A stretch of 13,467 bases of DNA, taken from Anaerosoma sp034007245 (lineage in GTDB: Bacteria; Actinomycetota; Coriobacteriia; Anaerosomatales; Anaerosomataceae). Numbering within the stretch: position 1 is the stretch's first letter; each line of letters opens with the position of its first letter. Below, piece by piece: positions 1 to 7,738 of the stretch. Under the pieces are notes generated by a model. That model was not told the origin of the DNA. It did no database searches and was given only the letters and a program-made list of their open reading frames with translations. The translations under genes and the position numbers were made by a program. The stretch spans positions 1 to 13,467 of the forward strand of contig JAVERH010000053.1 of assembly GCA_034007245.1 (NCBI GenBank), given 5' to 3'.

Positions 1-57
1 ATCAAGGTAGCAGAAGGCGTGACATCGCTCGATGAGGTCATGCGGGTCATCGTCTAA
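1..57 (+). CDS. C-terminal end of a probable GspE/PilB-type ATPase (partial)
   Basis: The window opens inside a reading frame that runs in frame 1 to a TAA at 55-57, leaving 18 residues that include VAEGVTSLDEVMRV. An ending of the form 'EGVTSLEEVLRV' is typical of the extreme C-terminus of the GspE/PilB family, the hexameric cytoplasmic ATPases that power type II secretion or type IV pilus assembly. No Walker motif or zinc-binding cysteine cluster is inside the window, so the call rests on the tail alone. The next gene, deoB, begins 19 nt later on the same strand, so the two could share a transcript. Another protein ending in a similar helix cannot be excluded. Confidence 0.5.
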   Translation: MKVAEGVTSLDEVMRVIV

Positions 58-67
58 CCGATCGAGT

Positions 68-72
68 GGAGG
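68..72 (+). promoter_or_regulatory. Ribosome binding site fixing the deoB start
   Basis: GGAGG lies 4 nt before the ATG at 77. It supports that start over an in-frame ATG at 32, which would lie inside the preceding gene and add 15 residues of unconserved, Ser-rich sequence. Confidence 0.7.
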
Positions 73-76
73 CGCA

Positions 77-1282
77 ATGGGTGGGACTGCGCGCGATCCA
101 AGGGCGATCGTGCTGGTGCTCGATAGCGTCGGGGCCGGTGCACTGCCTGACGCGTCAGAGTACGGAGACGAGGGCTCTAACACGCTCGGGAACACCGCAC
201 GCGCAGTCGGTGGTATCGCGATGCCATACCTCGGAGCGATGGGCCTTGGTAATATCACCGATATTCCCGGCGTCCCGCCGCGCGAATCCACGGTGGCTTC
301 CTGGGGCCGCAGCGCCGAGCGCTCGGTGGGCAAGGATACGACCACCGGCCACTGGGAGATGATGGGAGTCGCGCTCGAGCAGGCGTTCCCGACGTTCCCG
401 CAGGGCTTCCCGCCGGAGATCATCGCCGAGTTCTGCGCGCTCGCGGGCTATGAAGGCGTGCTCGGAAACTGCGTGGCAAGCGGGACGGTCATCATCAACG
501 AGCTGGGCGACGAACACATGGTGACAGGCCTGCCGATCGTCTATACCTCGGCGGACTCGGTCTTCCAGGTGGCAGCGCACGAGGAGCGGTTCGGACTGGA
601 TGAGCTCTATCGTGTCTGCGAGATCGCCCGGAAGATGCTTTCCGGCGAGCGCTGCGTCGGGCGTGTGATCGCGCGACCGTTCGTGGGGCCTGATGGACAG
701 GGTATGTACACGCGTACGCATCGGCGGCGAGACTACGCGGTCAAGCCGTTCGATCCTACGGTGCTCGATGTGTTGCAGGACGGGGGAGTACCGGTCTTCG
801 GCGTGGGGAAGATCGGCGATATCTTCGCCTGGCAGGGAGTGACATCCTCGCCACACGTCACGGACAACATGGACGGGTTCGACAGGCTGCTCGAGGAAGT
901 CCGGCGGCCCGAGCAGGGTTTCGTCTTCTGTAATCTCGTGGACTTCGACATGCTGTGGGGGCATCGTAACGACGCGCCTGCCTATGCGGCCGGTCTGGAG
1001 GCCGTGGACCGACGGATGCCCGAGCTACTCGACGCGATGATCGATGGTGACCTGCTGATCGTCACCGCCGATCACGGCTGCGACCCCACCATCGAGTGGT
1101 CGACCGACCATAGTCGCGAGTACGTGCCGCTCATCGCCAAGGTGAAGGGTGTGGACACAGGCGTGCGTCTTGGCACGCGGGGCACCTTTGCCGATGTAGG
1201 CGAGACGGTGCTGGACTTCTACGGGCTCTGCGAGCGCCGCGGACGAGGTACGTCCTTCCTCGATGAGGTGCGTGGGACGTGA
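77..1282 (+). CDS. deoB: Phosphopentomutase DeoB
   Basis: Cytosolic, Mn-dependent phosphopentomutase of the alkaline phosphatase superfamily. It interconverts (deoxy)ribose 1-phosphate and 5-phosphate in nucleoside salvage. At 401 residues it has the usual family length. Visible signatures are the N-terminal metal site VLDSVGAGALPDA with Asp16, the motif GKDTTTGHWEMMG with Thr88-Thr90 (the phospho-acceptor Thr of characterised enzymes lies in this motif), NLVDFDMLWGHRND, and the C-terminal metal site TADHGCDPTIEWSTDHSRE. The start is set by the GGAGG at 68-72. The TGA overlaps the GTG of pdp by 4 nt (GTGA), implying translational coupling. Pdp releases the pentose 1-phosphate that DeoB consumes. 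No deoC lies in the window. The function call is secure from motif content. Confidence 0.97.
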   Translation: MGGTARDPRAIVLVLDSVGAGALPDASEYGDEGSNTLGNTARAVGGIAMPYLGAMGLGNITDIPGVPPRESTVASWGRSAERSVGKDTTTGHWEMMGVALEQAFPTFPQGFPPEIIAEFCALAGYEGVLGNCVASGTVIINELGDEHMVTGLPIVYTSADSVFQVAAHEERFGLDELYRVCEIARKMLSGERCVGRVIARPFVGPDGQGMYTRTHRRRDYAVKPFDPTVLDVLQDGGVPVFGVGKIGDIFAWQGVTSSPHVTDNMDGFDRLLEEVRRPEQGFVFCNLVDFDMLWGHRNDAPAYAAGLEAVDRRMPELLDAMIDGDLLIVTADHGCDPTIEWSTDHSREYVPLIAKVKGVDTGVRLGTRGTFADVGETVLDFYGLCERRGRGTSFLDEVRGT

Positions 1283-2580
1283 AGTCGCTCGAAGAGCTCA
1301 TCGAGGTGAAACGGGACGGCGGCATACACACCACCGGTGAGCTACAGCGGCTCGTGAGTGCGTTCGTCTCGGGTGAGATGCCCGACTACCAGATGGCGGC
1401 GTGGTTGATGGCCGCGTTCATCCGCGGGCTCGATAGCGAAGAGACAGCCGCGCTCACCGGGGCGATGGCTCGCTCGGGCAGGACGGTCGATCTCTCGGTG
1501 ATCCCCGGTATCAAGGTGGATAAGCACTCCACCGGCGGTGTGGGCGACACCACGACGCTCGTGCTCGCGCCACTTGTTGCAAGCTGTGGTGTGCCGGTCG
1601 CCAAGATGAGCGGACGCGGCCTCGGCTTCACCGGTGGTACGCTCGATAAGCTTGAGGCGATCCCCGGCTTCAAGATTACGCTCGGGCCGGACGACTTCCT
1701 CAGACAGGTGCGCGATGTGGGGCTCGCGGTGATCGGCCAGAGTCCGGACGTGGCGCCTGCGGACAAGAAGATATATGCGCTCCGCGATGTGACGGCTACG
1801 GTGCCTTCGATACCGCTCATCGTGGGGTCGATCATCTCCAAGAAGATCGCGGGTGGAGCCGATGCGATCGTGCTCGACGTCAAGGTAGGCTCCGGTGCGT
1901 TCATGAAGACCGAGGCCGACGCCCGTGCACTCGCATCCGAGCTCAGCCGTGTGGGGCATGTACTGGGGCGCGAAGTGGTGTGCGTGCTCACCGACATGGA
2001 CCAGCCACTCGGACGTGCAGTGGGAAACGCGCTCGAGGTGCGCGAAGCCATCGCGACGCTTGGGGGTACCGGGCCAGCCGATCTGACCGAGCTGTGCCTG
2101 GTCTTTGGGGCAAAGATGCTCGTGCTCGGTGGACGCGCGGTAGACGAGCCTGAAGCGCGCGATCTGCTGCTCGACTCGATCGCCACCGGAGCGGCACTCA
2201 GCACATTCCGCGCGTGGGTCCATGCACAGGGCGGAGACGAACGGGTCGCTGATGACGTCTCGTTTCTGCCGATCGGTGCTCACACACGCGACGTGCTCGC
2301 GACGCGCAGCGGGTGGATCGAAAGCTTCGACGCCGAGGGCGTGGGACGTGCGGCGATGGTCACCGGCGCGGGACGAGTGCGCAAAGAGGACGACATCGAC
2401 CCGGGCGCCGGTCTCGAGTTAGCCGTGAAGGCGGGGGAGCGCGTGAAGTACGGCGACGTGCTCGGGACGCTGTTCACATCCGACCCGGGGACGCTCGATG
2501 AGGCCGAGACACGTCTGCGCGAGGCCATTCGTATCGGTGATGTCGAGGTCGCACCACGACCACTGTTCCTGGAGGCGTAG
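1279..2580 (+). CDS. pdp: Pyrimidine-nucleoside phosphorylase (thymidine phosphorylase family)
   Basis: Phosphorolyses pyrimidine nucleosides to the free base and (deoxy)ribose 1-phosphate, feeding DeoB encoded just upstream. The 433-residue protein matches Bacillus-type Pdp in length. It has an N-terminal helical domain, then the family signature KHSTGGVGDTTTLVLAP at about residues 82-98 and the glycine-rich segment MSGRGLGFTGGTLDKLE at about 110-126. Arg169, Ser184 and Lys188, in LRDVTATVPS and GSIISKKIAGG, fall where the pyrimidine-contacting Arg, Ser and Lys of the E. coli enzyme sit. A C-terminal alpha/beta domain follows. The GTG start overlaps the deoB stop by 4 nt, with GAGGTG at 1265-1270 as the likely binding site. 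Sequence alone does not fix whether uridine and thymidine are both substrates, so pdp is preferred to deoA. Confidence 0.95.
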   Translation: MKSLEELIEVKRDGGIHTTGELQRLVSAFVSGEMPDYQMAAWLMAAFIRGLDSEETAALTGAMARSGRTVDLSVIPGIKVDKHSTGGVGDTTTLVLAPLVASCGVPVAKMSGRGLGFTGGTLDKLEAIPGFKITLGPDDFLRQVRDVGLAVIGQSPDVAPADKKIYALRDVTATVPSIPLIVGSIISKKIAGGADAIVLDVKVGSGAFMKTEADARALASELSRVGHVLGREVVCVLTDMDQPLGRAVGNALEVREAIATLGGTGPADLTELCLVFGAKMLVLGGRAVDEPEARDLLLDSIATGAALSTFRAWVHAQGGDERVADDVSFLPIGAHTRDVLATRSGWIESFDAEGVGRAAMVTGAGRVRKEDDIDPGAGLELAVKAGERVKYGDVLGTLFTSDPGTLDEAETRLREAIRIGDVEVAPRPLFLEA

Positions 2581-2586
2581 TCGCAG

Positions 2587-5232
2587 ATGGGTCATCGCAC
2601 AGGACACCCTCCCGAGCCTGTCACCGGGCTTGCGGTCGGGCACGCCAATCCGGACTTCGATGCGTACGCCGCGATGGTGGCTGCCACGAAGCTCTACGAG
2701 GGAACGCGCGCGGTCTACCTCGGCAGTCAGAATGCCAACGTGCGCGAGTTCCACAACCTGCACCAGGAGTTCGTCGCGTTCGTGGACCTGAAGAACACCG
2801 ACTTCGACCATGTCGAGCGCGTGATCATGGTGGACACGCGCGACCCGTCCCGGATCGGCGAGATCGGCGCTGTGGCCATGCGACCGGGCGTGGAGGTCAT
2901 CGTCTACGACCATCACACGCCGCAGGAGGGTGACATACAGCCCACCGAGGATCGGTCGATGATGGTTGGCGCGACGACATCGATCTTGACACATGAGATT
3001 CACAATCGCGGTATCTCGCTCACGCCGCTCGAGGCGACGGTCATGCTGCTCGGCATCCATGAAGATACCGGATCACTCACTTATCCGGGCACCACCGCCT
3101 ACGATGTGCAGGCTGCCGCGTACCTCATGGAGGCTGGCGCGGAGATAGAGGTGCTCAACCAGTTCTTGTCGCGCGCGCTCGACGAACAACAGCGGATGGT
3201 TCTCGACCAGTTGCTCGACACACTGACCGTATGGGATGTGAACGGTCAGGAGATCGCCGTGTGTACGGCGAGTATCGAGGAGTATGTGGACTCGGCGGCA
3301 GTGCTCACCCACTACATCTGCGAAGACCTCGGCTATCGGGTAGCCATAGCGCTCATCGATATGCCCGAACGCCTGCAGGTGGTCGGTCGCAGCCGGCTGG
3401 CCAAGGTTGATATCGCGGCGGTGCTGAAGCACATCGGTGGCGGCGGACATCCGCAGGCGGCCTCGGCCGCGTTCCGGGATGGCTCGGTCGATGAGGTACT
3501 CGTGCGTTTGCGTGACGCGCTCTTTCTGGAGGTGGAGCCACCGCTTACGGCAGCCGAGATAGCTTCGGCGCCTGTACGCTCCATCACGCCGCAGCAGTCG
3601 ATGGAGGAAGCAGGCGCGATCATGGCGCGCTGGGGACACGGCGGGCTACCGGTGATCGACGACGGGCGACTGATGGGGATGGTCACGCGCAAGGACGTGG
3701 ACAAGGCGAACCGACACGGTCTCGGTCATGCGCCGGCGACCGGGTTCATGGCCCGGGAGCCGCTCACCGTGGTTCCGCAGACCGATGTCGCGGAGCTCGA
3801 ACGGCTGCTCGTGCGGACCGGCATCGCCCGGCTGCCCGTGGTGGAGGACGACCGCGTGGTGGGCATCGTCACGCGCAAGGACCTGCTCCGTGCCCAGCAT
3901 GGGGAGACGTACCTGGACTACCGTCAGAGTCTTCGTCACCGCGAGGCGAGTCGCACCGTGCTCGCTTCGCTCGAGCGGCTTCCCGGGGACGCCCGCGACG
4001 TTGTGCAGACGCTCGGACGGCTTGCCGCTGAGGCGGGAGTCCGGGCGCACGTGGTCGGCGGGTTCGTTCGCGATATGTTGCTTGGACGCGGGAACCTTGA
4101 TATCGACATCGTGGTGGAAGGTGACGGCCTCGAGTTCGCGCGGGAGGTCGGCGAGCGGCTTGGCAAGCGCGTCAAGGTGCACCGCCGTTTCGGGACGGCC
4201 GTGCTCGTGTGGTCGAAGACGCTCCACGTGGACATAACGAGCGCTCGTACCGAGTACTACCAGCGTCCCGGTGCGCTGCCCACTGTGGAACGCTCATCGC
4301 TGCGTCAAGACCTCTTCAGACGCGACTTCTCTATCAACGCGATGGCGGTGAATATCGACCCCGACCATTTCGGGCAGATCGCCGATCCGTTCGGCGGCCT
4401 CTACGATCTCGAGCGTGGCATCGTTCGATCGCTGCACTCGCTATCGTTCGTGGAGGATCCCACTCGCGTGTTGCGCGCTCTACGGTTCGAGCAGAAGTTC
4501 GGCTTCCGGATCGACCCTTCCACCGACGCGCTCATGCAACAGGCGGTCGCGATGGGCATGCTTGAAGAGGTGAGCGGTGCGCGGCTGCGCGAGGAGCTGC
4601 TGGACCTTATCGACGAGGAGGCCGTCGCGGCGATCCTGGATCGTCTGCGAGACGTGGGCGTGCTTGGTCCGCTCGGTCCGGAAGGCGCCGATCTCGACCG
4701 TATGGTCGGCGACGTGCGGGCGTGCGCTGCTGCGTATCCCGAGATCGATGGGACGTGGCCGCTGCCGCCAAGGCGGCGCACCTTGCTGGTGGCGGCGTTC
4801 GTGGCTTCGGCCGGCAAGACCGCCGCAGATCGCTGGTGCCGCCGGATGCGTTTCGGTCGCGAGTACACATTCCCGGCTGTCACGACTGCCGAGCGGGCCG
4901 TCTCGCTCGCTGCGCGACTACGGGACGGCCGGGGTATGCGTCCGAGTCGGCTCTTCTACGCGCTCGAGACCCTTCCTGTAGAGACGCTCGCGTATCTATG
5001 GGTCACATCTGCGCCGCGCGTTCGCGAGCGGGTCGCACAGTTCGTGCATACGCTCTCGGCAGTCCGCCCGGCCGTGAGTGGGGAGGACCTCATCGCCTTC
5101 GGGGTGGAACCGGGCCCGGCGTTTGCTGGTATCCTGGCTCAAGCCCGTGCCGACCGGCTCGATGGAAAAGCGGTCGGACGCAAGGCGGAACTCGCCAATC
5201 TGGAGCGGCTCGCTAAACGCGAGGCGCGTTAA
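2587..5232 (+). CDS. DHH phosphoesterase - CBS pair - tRNA nucleotidyltransferase fusion
   Basis: An 881-residue protein with three parts. Residues about 15-310 are a DHH/DHHA1 phosphoesterase related to NrnA/RecJ: GHANPDFDA, VDTRDPSRIG, D108-H109-H110, GIHEDTGS and GGGGHPQAASA. Residues about 321-438 hold two CBS domains, each ending in a TRKD ribose-contact motif (GMVTRKDV and GIVTRKDL), so adenylate binding is plausible. Residues about 473-881 are a class II tRNA nucleotidyltransferase: VVGGFVRDML (489-498), the catalytic DID (Asp505, Asp507), RRDFSINAM (578-586) and EDPTRVLRALRF (from 623), then a helical tail. All catalytic motifs look intact. This architecture is known in several phyla, in some cases as the A-adding member of a split CC-/A-adding pair. 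Which nucleotides this one adds cannot be read from sequence. GGAGG at 2571-2575 precedes the ATG by 11 nt. The gaps to pdp and the M50 gene are 6 and 12 nt. Confidence 0.93.
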   Translation: MGHRTGHPPEPVTGLAVGHANPDFDAYAAMVAATKLYEGTRAVYLGSQNANVREFHNLHQEFVAFVDLKNTDFDHVERVIMVDTRDPSRIGEIGAVAMRPGVEVIVYDHHTPQEGDIQPTEDRSMMVGATTSILTHEIHNRGISLTPLEATVMLLGIHEDTGSLTYPGTTAYDVQAAAYLMEAGAEIEVLNQFLSRALDEQQRMVLDQLLDTLTVWDVNGQEIAVCTASIEEYVDSAAVLTHYICEDLGYRVAIALIDMPERLQVVGRSRLAKVDIAAVLKHIGGGGHPQAASAAFRDGSVDEVLVRLRDALFLEVEPPLTAAEIASAPVRSITPQQSMEEAGAIMARWGHGGLPVIDDGRLMGMVTRKDVDKANRHGLGHAPATGFMAREPLTVVPQTDVAELERLLVRTGIARLPVVEDDRVVGIVTRKDLLRAQHGETYLDYRQSLRHREASRTVLASLERLPGDARDVVQTLGRLAAEAGVRAHVVGGFVRDMLLGRGNLDIDIVVEGDGLEFAREVGERLGKRVKVHRRFGTAVLVWSKTLHVDITSARTEYYQRPGALPTVERSSLRQDLFRRDFSINAMAVNIDPDHFGQIADPFGGLYDLERGIVRSLHSLSFVEDPTRVLRALRFEQKFGFRIDPSTDALMQQAVAMGMLEEVSGARLREELLDLIDEEAVAAILDRLRDVGVLGPLGPEGADLDRMVGDVRACAAAYPEIDGTWPLPPRRRTLLVAAFVASAGKTAADRWCRRMRFGREYTFPAVTTAERAVSLAARLRDGRGMRPSRLFYALETLPVETLAYLWVTSAPRVRERVAQFVHTLSAVRPAVSGEDLIAFGVEPGPAFAGILAQARADRLDGKAVGRKAELANLERLAKREAR

Positions 5233-5244
5233 GGGGTCTCACGT

Positions 5245-5928
5245 ATGTCTGAATGGATGTTCGGCATCCTGGAGCTCGCCATGTTCATCCCGGCGATCGT
5301 CCTGCATGAGGTGTCTCACGGGTACGTATCGTATCGGCTGGGCGATCCGACGGCCAAGATGAAGGGCCGCTTGAGTCTCAACCCGATCAAACACATGGAC
5401 CTGTTCGGTACTGTGTTGCTGCCGCTGATGCTGTGGGCGTCAGGGGCACCGGTGTTCGGGTATGCCAAACCTGTGCCTATCAACCCCGGCTACTACAAGG
5501 ACTACCGCAAGGGCATGATGCTGACAGGGCTTGCCGGTCCGACGACCAACCTGACACTCGCTGTGGTGTCGGGTCTGCTGGTGCGGATGCTCCTGCCGCT
5601 TGGCGATCTGGCGACCGGCACGACCGCCGATGCGACCTTCACGGTCCTCGGGTGGGTGGTCTACGCCCTGTACTTCTTCTCGCAGATCAACCTCGTGCTC
5701 ATGTTCTTCAATCTTATCCCGATCCCGCCACTCGACGGCTCGCGCGTGTTGCCGCTGTTCCTCTCGGACAAGGCACTCATGAAGTATCACCAGGTGGAAC
5801 GGTATGGCATCCTCATTTTCTTCGGCCTGCTGTTGCTGGTGCCCCGTATCGTGGGTTTCTCGCCGATAGGCGTGTACTTCGACTACACCGTCTATCCGCT
5901 GCTGTCGCTGTTCACGGGTATCGGCTAG
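5245..5928 (+). CDS. M50-family membrane metalloprotease (site-2 protease-like, short form)
   Basis: Polytopic membrane protein of 227 residues, the size of the minimal PDZ-less M50 group (YwhC/Rip2/FtsH-like-free S2P subfamily). The zinc motif HEVSH (His21, Glu22, His25) is in the first membrane segment. The third ligand region NLIPIPPLDGSR (from Asn156, with Asp164) matches the conserved NxxPxPPLDG. Other family landmarks are GDPTAKMKGRLSLNP, GYAKPVPINP and GLAGPTTNLTLA. At least four hydrophobic segments are visible, with a final one near residues 188-200. The family cleaves transmembrane segments within the bilayer. The substrate is unknown here, and no sigma or anti-sigma gene is nearby. 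AAGGGG at 5231-5236 overlaps the upstream stop and sits 8 nt before the ATG, so it probably shares a transcript with the nucleotidyltransferase gene. It is the last gene before a 61-nt gap. Confidence 0.9.
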   Translation: MSEWMFGILELAMFIPAIVLHEVSHGYVSYRLGDPTAKMKGRLSLNPIKHMDLFGTVLLPLMLWASGAPVFGYAKPVPINPGYYKDYRKGMMLTGLAGPTTNLTLAVVSGLLVRMLLPLGDLATGTTADATFTVLGWVVYALYFFSQINLVLMFFNLIPIPPLDGSRVLPLFLSDKALMKYHQVERYGILIFFGLLLLVPRIVGFSPIGVYFDYTVYPLLSLFTGIG

Positions 5929-5944
5929 GCGTCGGGCGCTGCGA

Positions 5945-5950
5945 TAGAAT
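5945..5950 (+). promoter_or_regulatory. Possible -10 element upstream of trpS
   Basis: TAGAAT, five of six matches to TATAAT, sits 39 nt before the trpS ATG in the only sizeable gap of the first 12 kb. No good -35 hexamer is found 16-19 nt upstream. The sequence there is still the end of the M50 gene, so this is only a candidate promoter for the trpS-to-cobC run. Confidence 0.3.
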
Positions 5951-5989
5951 ACGCCCATCTCCACAACGGTCCGAAGAGAAGGAAGCTCT

Positions 5990-6991
5990 ATGACCTCCAA
6001 GAAGCGTGTGCTCACCGGCTACCGGCCTACCGGACGTCTCACCCTCGGCCACTGGTTCGGCAATCTGCTGAACATGCGGGAGATGCAGGAGGACTACGAG
6101 GCATTCTACTTCGTGGCGGATTGGCACGCGCTCACGAGCGACTGGCAGGACACGCACGCTATCCGGCAGTACACCGAGGAGATGGTGCTCGACTGGCTCG
6201 CCGCCGGCATCGATCCGGCCAAAGCCGTCATCTACCGCCAGAGCGATGTGCCCGAGGTAGCCGAACTCTCTATGTATCTGTCGATGGTCACGCCGATGAC
6301 GTGGCTCGAGCGTGTGCCGAGCTACAAGGAGCAGCGTGAGCAGATCACCGAGAAGGACCTCAGTAATGTCGGCTTCTTCCTCTATCCGCTGCTCATGTCG
6401 GCCGACATCCTTATCTGTCGTTCGGATGTGGTGCCTGTCGGTGAAGACCAACTGCCGCATCTGGAATTGACGCGGGAGATCACCCGTCGCTTCAACAACC
6501 AGTATGGTGAGCTGCTGATCGAACCCAAAGGTGTCATCGCCAAGCAAGGCGCTCGCGTGCCGGGTATCGACGGACGCAAGATGTCCAAGAGCTACGGCAA
6601 CGCGATCTACCTCTCGGAGACCGAGGATGAGACCCGTGCCAAGGTGATGAGCATGATGACCGATCCTGCGCGCAAGCTGAAGACCGACCCGGGCAACCCC
6701 GACATCTGCCCACTGCATCAGATCCACAAGCTTGTGGCCGGTGAGACGGAGATCGCCGAGTGGGATCGATGCTGCCGGACGGCCGACTGCGGCTGCGTGG
6801 CGCACAAGAAGCAGCTCGTCGAGGATCTCAACGACTATCTTCGCGACTTCCGGACGCGGAGAGCCGAGCTTGCTGCAGAGCCCGGCTATGCCTGGGAGGT
6901 ACTCGCCGCCGGCGCCAAGCGCGTGCGCCCTGAGGTCGTGTCGCTGATGACGGATGTCCGCCGCGCGATGCACGTGGACGCGGAGCGCTAG
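5990..6991 (+). CDS. trpS: Tryptophanyl-tRNA synthetase, Fe-S-type with altered ligand set
   Basis: Class Ic aminoacyl-tRNA synthetase that charges tRNA-Trp in the cytosol; 333 residues, the usual length. The ATP-binding HIGH-type motif is GHWFG (residues 20-24) in GYRPTGRLTLGHWFG, and the KMSKS motif is intact at 197-201. FYFVADWHALTSD and VPVGEDQLPHLELTREI are family landmarks. It resembles the Thermotoga-type TrpRS, whose C-terminal half carries a [4Fe-4S] motif C-x22-C-x6-C-x2-C. Here the equivalent positions are Cys240, Cys262, Cys269 and His272, with extra cysteines at 261 and 267, so the last ligand is His and the first spacing is one residue shorter. AAGGAAG at 5979-5985 supports the ATG. 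A 3-nt gap separates it from scpA. The function is secure; the cluster state is uncertain. Confidence 0.96.
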   Translation: MTSKKRVLTGYRPTGRLTLGHWFGNLLNMREMQEDYEAFYFVADWHALTSDWQDTHAIRQYTEEMVLDWLAAGIDPAKAVIYRQSDVPEVAELSMYLSMVTPMTWLERVPSYKEQREQITEKDLSNVGFFLYPLLMSADILICRSDVVPVGEDQLPHLELTREITRRFNNQYGELLIEPKGVIAKQGARVPGIDGRKMSKSYGNAIYLSETEDETRAKVMSMMTDPARKLKTDPGNPDICPLHQIHKLVAGETEIAEWDRCCRTADCGCVAHKKQLVEDLNDYLRDFRTRRAELAAEPGYAWEVLAAGAKRVRPEVVSLMTDVRRAMHVDAER

Positions 6992-6994
6992 GAC

Positions 6995-7738
6995 GTGTCA
7001 TACCGGGTCAGGACAGAGGGGTTCGAGGGTCCGTTCGATCTCTTGCTGCAGCTCGTAGCGAAGCAGAAGGTCGACATTGCCGAGCTATCGCTCACCGAGA
7101 TCACGGACCAGTATCTGGCCGAGGTCGATCGGATGCAGGATCTCGATCTGGATGTGGCGAGCGACTTCCTCGTGGTGGCGGCGACGCTGTTAGAGATCAA
7201 GGCTGCGGCGCTGTTGCCCCGCGACGAGCCGGAGGAGCTCATCGAGTTCGAAGATATGACGCCCGAGGAGGCACGCGACCTCCTGATCGCGCGTCTACTG
7301 GCGTACAAGCAGTTCAAGAACGCTGCCGCCGAGCTCGCGGGCCGTCATGAGGCCGAGGCACTGATGCATCCGCGCGCCGCAGGTATCGAGACACCGTTCC
7401 TCAAGCTGATGCCCGACTACCTCGAGGGCGTCACGTTGCACGGTCTTGCGGTGCTCTGCGCCGACCTGCTGTACAAGCGGGAGGTCTTCTTGCTGGAGGC
7501 CGATCATGTCGCATCTGCGCCGATCCCGCTTGAGCTGCATGTGGAGAGCGTGGCTCGCATCATGCGCTCCCGGCAGCATTCGTCGTTCCGGCAACTGGTG
7601 TCGGACGACGCGTCGATCGAAGAGCTCGTGGTGACCTTTCTCGCAATACTCGAGCTCTACAAGCGTGGGCTCGTGACGCTCCAGCAGAGCGATCTGTTCG
7701 AAGACATAGAGATAGTAGGGATCGGTGATGAATCGTGA
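6995..7738 (+). CDS. scpA: Segregation and condensation protein A (kleisin)
   Basis: Kleisin subunit of the SMC-ScpAB condensin-like complex, which organises and segregates the chromosome. At 247 residues it has the normal length. The N-terminal signature GFEGPFDLLLQLVAKQKVDI (residues 9-28) and the following ITDQYL identify the family and form the part that binds the SMC neck. The middle segment is acidic (DEPEELIEFEDMTPEEA), and the C-terminal winged helix (VTFLAILELYKRGLVTLQQ) binds the SMC head. The GTG start is preceded by GGAG at 6982-6985, 9 nt upstream and inside the end of trpS. The stop overlaps the scpB GTG by 4 nt, which fits stoichiometric synthesis of the two partners. No smc gene is in the window. 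Confidence 0.95.
   Translation: MSYRVRTEGFEGPFDLLLQLVAKQKVDIAELSLTEITDQYLAEVDRMQDLDLDVASDFLVVAATLLEIKAAALLPRDEPEELIEFEDMTPEEARDLLIARLLAYKQFKNAAAELAGRHEAEALMHPRAAGIETPFLKLMPDYLEGVTLHGLAVLCADLLYKREVFLLEADHVASAPIPLELHVESVARIMRSRQHSSFRQLVSDDASIEELVVTFLAILELYKRGLVTLQQSDLFEDIEIVGIGDES

Noticed and set aside
155..964. 269-codon minus-strand frame opposite deoB
   Set aside because: Antisense shadow of phosphopentomutase; no recognisable domain and no supporting start signal.
1342..2283. 313-codon minus-strand frame (and another at 1386-2204) opposite pdp
   Set aside because: Two overlapping antisense frames across a strongly conserved gene; compositions are low-complexity shadows.
5928..5956. Inverted repeat GGGCG...CGCCC (or GGCGT...ACGCC) between the M50 gene and trpS, as a terminator or operator
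   Set aside because: Arms are only 5 bp with a loop of 13 nt or more and no T-run; expected by chance in GC-rich DNA.
5912..6973. 353-codon open frame on the minus strand covering all of trpS
   Set aside because: It is the antisense of a gene with clear TrpRS motifs; the His/Arg/Asp-rich translation matches no family I know. GC-rich codon bias keeps such frames open.
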